Shown in pieces: positions 44,140-51,427 of a DNA stretch of 64,000 nt. Each line of letters opens with the position of its first letter. Position 1 is the first letter of the stretch. The DNA is from Niabella ginsenosidivorans (GTDB lineage: Bacteria; Bacteroidota; Bacteroidia; Chitinophagales; Chitinophagaceae): contig NZ_CP015772.1 in assembly GCF_001654455.1 (NCBI RefSeq), positions 372,001 through 436,000 on the forward strand. The letters are read 5' to 3'. The notes under the pieces were generated by a model that saw only the letters and a list, made by a program, of their open reading frames with translations, made no database searches and was not told the origin of the DNA. The position numbers and the translations under genes are program-made.

Positions 44140-45347
44140 ATTGCTGGGAAGCCGGTTTTTAAAATGGTATCTATAATATCACGTGCTACGGCTGTTTTAG
44201 GTTTTGATTCAAAAGGGAATTGAGCACCGTCCTTTGAATAGATCGTTATTTTGTTGGTGTCTGCACCAAATGCTGCCCCGTCATTCAGAGAGTTCATTAC
44301 AATATAATCTGCATTTTTTTTCCTGAGTTTTTCCAGCGCATTGGAGGCTTCATTATGAGTTTCCAGGGCAAATCCCAGTACAATCTGGCGGTCTGTTTTA
44401 AGATGTCCCAACCGGGCAAGGATGTCTTTGGTTTTTACAAGGTGCAATTCCGGAGCCCCTTTTTCTTTTTTTATTTTTTCGGTGCTTACCTGCTCCGGCC
44501 TGTAATCTGCTACAGCAGCAGCCATCAGGGCAATATCTGTTGTGCTGAAATGGTTTATGCAGGCGTTATACATTTCCTCGGCAGAGGTCACTTTTATAAC
44601 CGTCATACCGGAAAGATCTTCCTTAAGGATCTCCGGTGCGGGGCCTAATATCAGCACCACGTCTGCGCCCCGGTTACGGCATTCTGCTGCAAGGGTATAC
44701 CCCATTTTTCCGGAAGAGCGGTTGCCGATATACCTTACGGGGTCAATAGCTTCCTGCGTGGGGCCGGCGGTAATTAAGATCTTTTTTCCTGTAAGATCCG
44801 TTTTTGCGGTTGCGCTAAAAAAGGCGTCTATCTGACGGATGATATTTTCCGGCTCTTCCATTCTTCCTTCCCCGATAAGACCGCTTGCCAGCTCTCCATG
44901 ACTGGGAGAAAGGATGCTATGCCCGAAAGACCGTATCTGTTCCATATTCTTTTGCGTGGCAGGGTGTTTCCACATGTCTTCATCCATAGCGGGTGCAACC
45001 ATTACGGGGCAGGTTGCAGAAAGATAAACCGATAACAGCAGGTTATCACAGTGCCCGTTGGCCATTTTAGCAAGGGTATTGCAGCTCAGCGGGGCGATCA
45101 GTAACAGGTCCGCCCACCGGCCCAGCGCCACATGGTTGGCCCAGGTATTGCCGGTGGCCATATCTGTAAGCACTTCATTCCTGGAAAGCGTGGCCAGCAC
45201 CAGCGGCGAAACAAAATCTTTCGCGGCAGGCGTCATGATTATTTTTACGGCGGCCTTTTCTTTAACCAGCAGCCGCACCAGGTGCACGATCTTGTAAGCA
45301 GCAATGCTGCCACTGATACCGATTGCTATTTTTTTGCCTGCTAACAT
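44136..45347 (-). CDS. coaBC: Phosphopantothenoylcysteine decarboxylase / synthetase
   Basis: Bifunctional coenzyme A enzyme. The N-terminal CoaC flavoprotein domain (1-185) has ISGSIAAYKIVHLVRLL, the catalytic-His region WANHVALGRWADLLLIAPLS and VMVAPAMDEDMW; the C-terminal CoaB domain (190-403) has LITAGPTQEAIDPVRYIGNRSSGKMG (start ITAGPTQE) and ALMAAAVADYRP. 403 aa, full length. In many Bacteroidetes it directly follows rpoZ; here 264 bp with a terminator and a repeat lie between. Confidence 0.97.
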   Translation of the reverse strand: MLAGKKIAIGISGSIAAYKIVHLVRLLVKEKAAVKIIMTPAAKDFVSPLVLATLSRNEVLTDMATGNTWANHVALGRWADLLLIAPLSCNTLAKMANGHCDNLLLSVYLSATCPVMVAPAMDEDMWKHPATQKNMEQIRSFGHSILSPSHGELASGLIGEGRMEEPENIIRQIDAFFSATAKTDLTGKKILITAGPTQEAIDPVRYIGNRSSGKMGYTLAAECRNRGADVVLILGPAPEILKEDLSGMTVIKVTSAEEMYNACINHFSTTDIALMAAAVADYRPEQVSTEKIKKEKGAPELHLVKTKDILARLGHLKTDRQIVLGFALETHNEASNALEKLRKKNADYIVMNSLNDGAAFGADTNKITIYSKDGAQFPFESKPKTAVARDIIDTILKTGFPAI

Positions 45348-45456
45348 TTGTCAAAAATACGGTTTCGGAGCTGAATGACGACCTGTTCAACAACCGGCCC
45401 TGGGAGGATACATAAATCTGCAAAATATTTTATCAGATGCGTGAATGGCGCCAAAT

Positions 45457-45538
45457 GACGCTTATTGGTGTTCCGATAGCCGGGCGAATAAACCCTTTTG
45501 ATGCCGATTACAGTAAAAAATCAATTGATGCATCCGCC
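45457..45538. repeat. Dispersed degenerate repeat, copy B
   Basis: Counterpart of 19011-19103, same block order, about 10 bp shorter. Contains CCGATAGCCGGG and ATGCATCCGCC. Confidence 0.6.
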
Positions 45539-45555
45539 CTCCAACACAGCCTGCA

Positions 45556-45589
45556 AATAAAAACCACAGCTAATACCTGTTAGCTGTGG
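45556..45589 (-). terminator. bamD-rpoZ terminator
   Basis: CCACAGCTAA (45564-45573) pairs with TTAGCTGTGG (45580-45589), loop of 6, followed on the minus strand by TTTTTATTT. About 22 bp after the rpoZ stop. Confidence 0.88.
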
Positions 45590-45611
45590 CTGAATTCAAT
45601 AAAAAAAATAA

Positions 45612-45953
45612 CTAGCTGAACAGCTCGTCTTCCGCTTTGCGGTAATAGATTTTATCATCTAAAAATTCCTGGGTAGCTAAAAGCGCGGGATTGGGCATTC
45701 TTTCATATGCTCTTGAAATTTCAATCTGCTCTTTGTTTTCATGAATTTCTTCCAACGTATCTGTATGGCTGGCAAATTCATCCAGTTTATTGTGCAACTC
45801 TTCCTTAATGGAAATATTGATCTGGTTGGCTCTTTTAGCAATAATGGAAATAGACTCGTAAATATTACCGGTCTTGTTCTTTATTTCCTGCAGGCTTTTG
45901 GTTTCAACACTGCTGGGTGTGCCTACACTAAGATGCCTTCTTAATTTGCTCAT
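45612..45953 (-). CDS. rpoZ: RNA polymerase omega subunit (Bacteroidetes type)
   Basis: Small RNA polymerase subunit aiding assembly of beta-prime. 113 aa, with NIYESISIIAKRANQINISIKEELHNKL (start NIYESISIIAKRANQI) matching the conserved omega core, and a Bacteroidetes-specific tail (KIYYRKAEDELF). It begins inside the last codons of bamD, overlapping by 26 nt, a sign of tight coupling. The bamD-rpoZ order is conserved across the phylum. Confidence 0.9.
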   Translation of the reverse strand: MSKLRRHLSVGTPSSVETKSLQEIKNKTGNIYESISIIAKRANQINISIKEELHNKLDEFASHTDTLEEIHENKEQIEISRAYERMPNPALLATQEFLDDKIYYRKAEDELFS

Positions 45954-46746
45954 TATGACTTAATTTTTGTATTTGTGAAGTTGATAATTGGGAATATCTT
46001 TCAATATCGGCTTTATACTTGCTGTCCGGGAAGCGATCCAGGAATTCCCTGCAGGCCGTTAGCACATCATTATAGCGCTCCGTTTTTTTATCCATTACGC
46101 TGCCTTCTGCAAAAAGAAAATAGGATTTTACAGACATCAGCTTGTATTCATCTGCGCTCTGGGATTCGGGGAAGTTATCAAGCAACGTGGCAAAGGTTAC
46201 TCCTGCAGCCCTGTAGTACCCCATATCATAATACAGCTTTGCGCTTTTGTAATCCTTTATTTCACGCTTTTTCTGCAGCTCTTCCAGAATGCGGTTGGCT
46301 TCCCCTAGCCTTACGGAATTGGGATGGGTGTTCACAAACGTCTGCATTGCGCCTATAGCTTTGAACGTATTGCTTTGATCCAGTTCCGGCTTGGGCGATT
46401 GCAGGTAAAAGATATAGGCCCTCATGTATTCCATTTCTTCATACTTGGGGCTGTTGGGAAAACTTTCCAGAAAGGTTTTGAAATAGTTTTCAGCCATTGT
46501 GTAATCCTTCTGATAATAGGCTGAGTAGGCATATTTGTAATAGATATCCTGGTATTGAGGAGTGGTCTTGTAATAAGGCAGGATATCATCAAACACTAAC
46601 TGTGCTTTATTATATTTCTTTTTAGCATAAAAGCCTTCGGCCATTTTCAGCTTATACGCAGGATCTTTGCTCTTCAAAATCTTATTCATACCCGGCCCGC
46701 AGGATGACAATAGAAATAAGCTAAAAATAATGATGAAAAATCTCAT
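45928..46746 (-). CDS. bamD: Outer-membrane assembly lipoprotein BamD
   Basis: Lipoprotein of the BAM complex that folds outer-membrane beta-barrels. Lipobox LFLLSSCGP; TPR-like repeats with AEGFYAKKKYNKAQLVFDDILPYY and AENYFKTFLESFPNSPKYEEMEYM (key parts YNKAQLVFDD, YFKTFLESFPNS). ATG 46746 (MRFFIIIFSLFLL) is chosen: the frame extends 18 codons upstream but a perfect TAACTTTG box sits at 46755-46762. 272 aa. Leader would be only a few bases. Confidence 0.93.
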   Translation of the reverse strand: MRFFIIIFSLFLLSSCGPGMNKILKSKDPAYKLKMAEGFYAKKKYNKAQLVFDDILPYYKTTPQYQDIYYKYAYSAYYQKDYTMAENYFKTFLESFPNSPKYEEMEYMRAYIFYLQSPKPELDQSNTFKAIGAMQTFVNTHPNSVRLGEANRILEELQKKREIKDYKSAKLYYDMGYYRAAGVTFATLLDNFPESQSADEYKLMSVKSYFLFAEGSVMDKKTERYNDVLTACREFLDRFPDSKYKADIERYSQLSTSQIQKLSHNEQIKKAS

Positions 46747-46754
46747 AAAGTGTG

Positions 46755-46762
46755 CAAAGTTA
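46755..46762 (-). promoter_or_regulatory. -7 box of bamD-rpoZ
   Basis: TAACTTTG on the minus strand, exact match, 8 bases before ATG 46746. Confidence 0.55.
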
Positions 46763-46845
46763 ACTATAACCCTGCAAATATTCATAAAAACCTTGCCCAC
46801 CCAAAAAATGAGTAGTTAAGTTTTTGATAAAGACCGGTTACCGGG

Positions 46846-47649
46846 CTATTTTTGGTTAACAGATGACAAAAACTGATCCAGTGCAGTGATCATGCTGGGG
46901 CTTTGGGGAGACGGCGCTACAATGGCGGGTTTTAAACCGGCCTTAAGGGCAGCATCTTTGGTATTGTCTCCAAATGTGCCAATAACTACTTTTTCCTGTT
47001 TGAATTCCGGAAAATTGTCAAACCAGCTCTTAATGCCGCTTGGAGTAAAAAAGCATAAGATATCAAATTGCTTATTTCCAAGGGATTGCTTTACATCATT
47101 GCTGCGGGTGCGGTACATAAAAGCCAGGTCAAAAGCGCAATCATGTTGCTTTAACCAACTGGTTATTATATTATCTTGTTGATTTTCAGAGCAAACATAC
47201 AGAAAGTTGAGGTTTTCTTTGTGTTTGTTGATAACGTCCAGCAAGCTTTTGTTGCTGCCATCAGCGCCATAGAATACTTTTCTTTTACGGTAAAGGATAA
47301 ATTTTTGCAGGTAAAGAGCTACGGCTTCTGTTATACAGAAATATTTGGTGTCCTGGGAAACGCTTACCTTCATTTCATCACAGGTTCTGAAGAAATGGTC
47401 GATGGCATTCCTGCTGGTAAAAATAACTCCTGTATAATTAGCGATATTAATTTTTTGCCGCCTGAAGTCTTTTCCTGAAATGGCTTCCAGCGCGATCAGC
47501 GCCTCAAATTCCAGTGTAACTCCATGTTTTTTTTCAAGGTCAAAATAGGGCGACTTTTCGGTCTTAGGTCTTGGCTGGCTGATGAGTATGTTTTGTACTT
47601 TTCCAGCTTCGCGTTTTGATACGGGTTTTGTTGCTAAGTTACTTGACAT
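46846..47649 (-). CDS. hemD: Uroporphyrinogen-III synthase
   Basis: Cyclises hydroxymethylbilane to uroporphyrinogen III in haem and sirohaem synthesis. The family is poorly conserved; recognised from NILISQPRPKTEKSPYFDLEKK, YTGVIFTSRNAIDHFF, DILCFFTPSGIKSWFDNFPEF and GTFGDNTKDAALKAGL in the right order. 267 aa. Preceded by its own promoter, so it is probably transcribed separately from DUF4271. Other hem genes are not adjacent apart from the distant hemW. Confidence 0.88.
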   Translation of the reverse strand: MSSNLATKPVSKREAGKVQNILISQPRPKTEKSPYFDLEKKHGVTLEFEALIALEAISGKDFRRQKINIANYTGVIFTSRNAIDHFFRTCDEMKVSVSQDTKYFCITEAVALYLQKFILYRKRKVFYGADGSNKSLLDVINKHKENLNFLYVCSENQQDNIITSWLKQHDCAFDLAFMYRTRSNDVKQSLGNKQFDILCFFTPSGIKSWFDNFPEFKQEKVVIGTFGDNTKDAALKAGLKPAIVAPSPQSPSMITALDQFLSSVNQK

Positions 47650-47669
47650 TAATTCTCCTAAATTGGGTG

Positions 47670-47677
47670 CAAAGGTA
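47670..47677 (-). promoter_or_regulatory. -7 box of hemD
   Basis: TACCTTTG on the minus strand, exact match, 20 bases before ATG 47649 and directly after the DUF4271 stop. Confidence 0.55.
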
Positions 47678-47684
47678 CACTATT

Positions 47685-49091
47685 CTAGGTTAAAAAAAGT
47701 AAAATAAACCGGTAGATTACAAATACGGGTAAGAGCTCAAACGCAACGAAATATAAAAGGAAATGAAACAGGCTTACCCGGTTATTTTTCTGTACCATCT
47801 GTAGGGTTACAAAAAAACGGTACAGGAACAAAGCGGCTATCACCAGCCAGCTCAGCGTCCATATAATGGTTTTTATGCCGGTTCCGCCTAATGCGGCTAT
47901 TACAATAACCGGCAGCAGGAAGAGCGTAATGATCTTGTTTACAAGGAATATGAGGAAGATATAGGCATCTGTAAGATTTTGTATGTTGAACAGCCATCCG
48001 CATAGCTTCAGCAGGAAGAATTTTGCAAGATAGACACAGGCAACCAGAATAACAGCAGCGCAGAAGATCTGCCATAAGGGATGGTCCAGCTTCCGGAAAG
48101 TGAATTGCTGGGTCAGCAGGGTAAGATAAAATCCCGCCACCAGCGTAAACAGGATATTGAACAGAAAAGAAGGTAACGTGTTCTGGCTCAGCTGTTGCTG
48201 CAGTTGTCGCTGTTTCAGGGTGCGTTTAAAGAACAGAGTGGTAAGATCATCAAAATACTTGGAGAAAGCCGTTTTGAAACCGGCAAATAACAACAAAATA
48301 CCGGCGAGTGTATAAAAATAAAGCTCTTTGCCGGGCCGCTCCGCTTTTTTGCTGTAAGGCGTAATAACCGGCGGCGCAGCCATGGCAAAATAGGGATGAC
48401 CGCTAAGGATCTTCCAGGTAAGCTGATAATTACGTATTAATACAGCCAGTTGTCTTCGTTTTTGAAGGCTGTCTGCAACTGCAGCGTTGATCCGGGCAGT
48501 GTCAGAAGGGTGTGCCGCGGCTAAAGCCGTTTTGCGGAGGCTGTCGGCTTTTGCCAGTGAATCCCTTTTTATGGGATTATGACGGATAGGATGAGCGGCT
48601 TTTTTTACAGTACCTGAATCCTGCCGGGAAACTCCGGGTTTGGGAGTTATCAGGGGTTTTAGTAGTTTCTTTGCCGCTAAAGAATCCTTCTTTTGACCCG
48701 GCTTTAAGACCGTTTTTTTTACAGGAGTTTTTAATGCGTGTTTTGCTGTGTCCTTCTTTTGCTCAGCTGGTTTTTGTTGTAGTACATTGTGCTTTGCTGC
48801 CGGCTGTGTTTGTTTGGATGGCTGACCCGTTTTTTTTGCGGCAGGCTTTGTAGTGTCCTTTTGCTCAGCAGGTTTGCGCTGTACGGCCTTCTCCTGTATT
48901 GTAGGCTTCTTCTGCTGTGGGGGCCGGGTGGGCTGCTTTTGACCGGTTGCCTTTGCCCCGGTTTTTTTTTGCAGTGGTTTTGCCTGGGTGCGTATTGCCT
49001 GTGGCTTCGGCCTGGAGCTGTCATTGGTTTGTGCCTGCAGGCCGTTTATATGGACCAGTATAAAAAACAATATGGTAAAGAAACGAGTCAA
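47685..49091 (-). CDS. DUF4271 membrane protein with repetitive linker
   Basis: 468 aa. Signal peptide at the N-terminus (FFTILFFILVHINGLQAQ), then a ~180-residue low-complexity region rich in Lys, Gln, Pro, Thr and Ala with repeated KPAEQKxDTxK units, and a C-terminal DUF4271 domain (about 250-468) with six to seven TM helices (YFYTLAGILLLFAGFKTAF, FLFNILFTLVAGFYLTLL and others). The start is TTG 49091, 19 nt after a TATTTTTG box; no better ATG is in frame. DUF4271 genes commonly precede hemD in Bacteroidetes. Role unknown. Confidence 0.85.
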   Translation of the reverse strand: MTRFFTILFFILVHINGLQAQTNDSSRPKPQAIRTQAKPLQKKTGAKATGQKQPTRPPQQKKPTIQEKAVQRKPAEQKDTTKPAAKKTGQPSKQTQPAAKHNVLQQKPAEQKKDTAKHALKTPVKKTVLKPGQKKDSLAAKKLLKPLITPKPGVSRQDSGTVKKAAHPIRHNPIKRDSLAKADSLRKTALAAAHPSDTARINAAVADSLQKRRQLAVLIRNYQLTWKILSGHPYFAMAAPPVITPYSKKAERPGKELYFYTLAGILLLFAGFKTAFSKYFDDLTTLFFKRTLKQRQLQQQLSQNTLPSFLFNILFTLVAGFYLTLLTQQFTFRKLDHPLWQIFCAAVILVACVYLAKFFLLKLCGWLFNIQNLTDAYIFLIFLVNKIITLFLLPVIVIAALGGTGIKTIIWTLSWLVIAALFLYRFFVTLQMVQKNNRVSLFHFLLYFVAFELLPVFVIYRFILLFLT

Positions 49092-49110
49092 AATAGCGCT
49101 GCCTTTGCTG

Positions 49111-49118
49111 CAAAAATA
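49111..49118 (-). promoter_or_regulatory. -7 box of the DUF4271 gene
   Basis: TATTTTTG on the minus strand, exact match, 19 bases before TTG 49091. Confidence 0.5.
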
Positions 49119-49311
49119 ATATGCCTGTCCTAATAAAGCTGAAAAAGATACTGCTAGTTAAAGCCCTATGAAGTTTTTCCACAGCACAAAGCAAACTTCA
49201 TAAGGCTCTTAATTTTCAAACAGGAATGAACTGTTAAACAAAATATATCTGTCTGTAGTTCCGAAGCATTTGAAATACAAACAACCGGGGCAATGAGTAT
49301 AAAAACGGGGA

Positions 49312-49656
49312 TCAGCCCCCGCTTTTTTTTGTTTGTGTATAGCCGTTTTTGTGCAGCCATTGTAACAGTTTCTCGCGGTGCTCTCCCTGTATAATGATCT
49401 CCCCGTCCTTTGCAGAACCGCCTGTTCCGCAAAAGGTTTTCAGCTTTTTTGCCAGTTCCTGCAGCGCTTCGTCATCCCCCGTAAAGCCCGTTACAATACT
49501 TGCGGTTTTTCCGCCCCGGTGTTTTGTTTCCAACTGGATGCGCAGCCGCTGCTGCTGTGGGGGCAGTGTTTCCTGCTGGTCTGTTTCCGGCTGAAAGCGG
49601 AAATCAGGATTAGTACTGTAAACAAACCCCTGCTGATCTGATTTATTTTTTGCCAT
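49312..49656 (-). CDS. SUI1/eIF1-like translation factor (YciH family)
   Basis: Bacterial homologue of eukaryotic eIF1, thought to affect start-site selection. The SUI1 domain covers about residues 35-110: HRGGKTASIVTGFTGDDEALQELAKKLK (core GGKTASIVTGF), FCGTGGSAKDGEIIIQGEHREKLLQWL with the conserved GTGGS. 114 aa, typical. Possibly relevant in an organism that lacks Shine-Dalgarno-led initiation and seems to use short leaders, but that link is speculation. Confidence 0.92.
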   Translation of the reverse strand: MAKNKSDQQGFVYSTNPDFRFQPETDQQETLPPQQQRLRIQLETKHRGGKTASIVTGFTGDDEALQELAKKLKTFCGTGGSAKDGEIIIQGEHREKLLQWLHKNGYTQTKKSGG

Positions 49657-49742
49657 TATTTTTATTTGTATTAAAAACTTTTAACCAGTGCTTTTTATAA
49701 ATAAATCGTTTTAAACCTTAATACTGAAACCTGGAACATTAA

Positions 49743-50600
49743 TTACACTTTTGCCTTCAGGCTGAGGTCAAGACTTTGCGCCTGGTGAATCAACGCCCCC
49801 ACACTTACAAAGTCCACACCTGTAGCGGCATAGCTTTCAATCGTGTCCAGGTTAATACCGCCGCTGGCCTCGGTTTCAAACTGCCCTCCGATCAGCTGCA
49901 CTGCTTCGGTCATCAGTCCGGGCGTAAAATTATCGAGCATGATGCGCAATACTTTCCCTTTTCCTGTTTCCAGTACCCTGCGCACATCTTCCAGGGTCCT
50001 GGTTTCCACTTCTATGGAAATATTCAGGTGATGTTCCTGTACAAACCGGTAAGCTTTTTCGATGGCTTTTTCAATGCCCCCGGCATAATCAATATGATTA
50101 TCCTTCAGCATGATCATATCATAAAGACCAAAACGATGGTTTATCCCGCCTCCGATGCGTACCGCTTCTTTTTCCAGCAGGCGAAAATTGGGTGTGGTCT
50201 TGCGCGTGTCCAGCAGCCGGGTCTTGTACCCCTGTAGCCGGTCTGTATACTTGCGGGTAAGCGTGGCAATGCCGCTCATGCGTTGCATGCAATTCAACAG
50301 CAAGCGTTCGCATTGCAGAATGGTATGCTCCAGCGCTTCCACCTCAAAAGCAACGGCGCCGGCTTTCATGGTATCGCCATCCTTCATAAAAGGAGTAAAG
50401 TGGCTATCGGGCTCTTTCAGCTTCAAGATCTTTTCTGCTACCTGCACGCCTGCCAGCACCCCATCCTGCTTTATTTTTAAGACCGCCCTGCCCTTTGCAG
50501 CAGGGTCAATACAGCTTTGAGTAGAATAATCACCGCTGCCGATATCTTCCTGTAAAGCTTCTTTAATAAGATGTGCTAATTTTTCATCAAATTGTTCCAT
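49743..50600 (-). CDS. nadC: Nicotinate-nucleotide pyrophosphorylase (carboxylating)
   Basis: Forms nicotinate mononucleotide from quinolinate and PRPP in de novo NAD synthesis. Motifs: EDIGSGDYSTQSCID at the N-terminus, LLNCMQRMSGIATLTRKY, LLDTRKTTPNFRLLEKEAVRIGGG (RKTTP, KEAV, GGG), MLKDNHI, VEVETRTLEDV and EASGGINLDTI. 285 aa, full length. No nadA or nadB nearby. Confidence 0.97.
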   Translation of the reverse strand: MEQFDEKLAHLIKEALQEDIGSGDYSTQSCIDPAAKGRAVLKIKQDGVLAGVQVAEKILKLKEPDSHFTPFMKDGDTMKAGAVAFEVEALEHTILQCERLLLNCMQRMSGIATLTRKYTDRLQGYKTRLLDTRKTTPNFRLLEKEAVRIGGGINHRFGLYDMIMLKDNHIDYAGGIEKAIEKAYRFVQEHHLNISIEVETRTLEDVRRVLETGKGKVLRIMLDNFTPGLMTEAVQLIGGQFETEASGGINLDTIESYAATGVDFVSVGALIHQAQSLDLSLKAKV

Positions 50601-50620
50601 CCTGTAAAAATAAAGGAGGT

Positions 50621-50741
50621 TGTATCAAAAGTTACTATTGTCTTGCTGAATTTATTTCAGCATCTAAAAGAAGCTATGATTGCCAATAGATTCTGAACCA
50701 GGTTCAGAACGACATTACGTCCTAAAATGACTTTTGATACA
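50621..50741. repeat. Composite palindromic element with 12-bp inverted ends
   Basis: Ends TGTATCAAAAGT (50621-50632) and ACTTTTGATACA (50730-50741) are perfect inverses. Inside are TGCTGAA/TTCAGCA (50644-50662) and TTCTGAACC/GGTTCAGAA (50691-50709). No coding frame; MITE-like size. I recall comparable units as frequent intergenic repeats in Bacteroidetes. Confidence 0.75.
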
Positions 50742-50746
50742 GCTTT

Positions 50747-50782
50747 GTAAAAATGAACAGCCTCTTATTGCAAGAGGCTGTT
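50747..50782 (-). terminator. Terminator of the DUF4783 gene
   Basis: AACAGCCTCTT (50756-50766) pairs with AAGAGGCTGTT (50772-50782), followed on the minus strand by CATTTTTAC. On the plus strand it is followed by TTTTTATC, so it could work both ways. Confidence 0.8.
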
Positions 50783-50808
50783 TTTATCATTAAATTTTCA
50801 TAGAAATC

Positions 50809-51201
50809 TTATTCAATCAGCTGGAAGCGCAATTCTTTAATGACTTCGCCGCCTTTTTCCTTGCGCATAAAAATATTTACACGGTAGCTGCCACCGGAAG
50901 TTTGCAGGGTACCAATGGCATAATTTCCATTGGGCGCGCTTCCTTTATGTTTCAGATCAAATCCCTTTACTGTATTTTTCTGAAAAAAATCTTTCAGTGC
51001 CTTTTCTGCCTGTGCCTTATTATAAGTGCTGCTTTTATCGGCAACGGTCAGTTGCATGTTATCTCCGATGCTACCGGAAAGCTGGCTGGTATTGCCGGAT
51101 TTTAACCCGCTGATAACCCCATCAATACTTTGCGCATGTAAACCCGTGACTGCTAAAAATGCCACCAGTGCGACAACTGACAATCGTAATAAATGTTTCA
51201 T
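50809..51201 (-). CDS. DUF4783 protein
   Basis: Exported 130-aa protein: signal peptide LSVVALVAFLAVTGLHAQ, then an NTF2/SnoaL-like alpha-beta domain (IDGVISGLKSGNTSQLSGSI, KAQAEKALKDFFQKN, ELRFQLIE) characteristic of DUF4783. Function unknown. Frequently beside nadC in Bacteroidetes, as here, though a repeat and a terminator separate them. Confidence 0.87.
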   Translation of the reverse strand: MKHLLRLSVVALVAFLAVTGLHAQSIDGVISGLKSGNTSQLSGSIGDNMQLTVADKSSTYNKAQAEKALKDFFQKNTVKGFDLKHKGSAPNGNYAIGTLQTSGGSYRVNIFMRKEKGGEVIKELRFQLIE

Positions 51202-51343
51202 TGTATAAATTAAGTTTTATTGCTTTTTCTGCCGACCTTATCACGAATATATAAAAAAACCGGTTTCAGTTCATTGCTGCTCTCAATATGAATCAAAATG
51301 CAATAAATAGCAACTTTTAAACTTTTATTGTTGCACATTATTT

Positions 51344-51351
51344 TAACTTTA
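51344..51351 (+). promoter_or_regulatory. -7-like box of gpmI
   Basis: TAACTTTA (one mismatch) with TTGTTG about 15-20 bp upstream; leader to gpmI would be about 70 nt. Confidence 0.4.
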
Positions 51352-51427
51352 CTGCCGCTGTTATTCCAACCTGTTAAAGTTGAATAGCCACAGATAGTCT
51401 GAATTTTTAACTCAAACACAATAGTTC

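Larger units (their letters stand above)
45348..45611. other. Intergenic region with repeat copy B and rpoZ terminator
   Basis: Contains the degenerate repeat 45457-45538 and the terminator 45556-45589. No coding frame. It interrupts the usual bamD-rpoZ-coaBC order. Confidence 0.55.
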
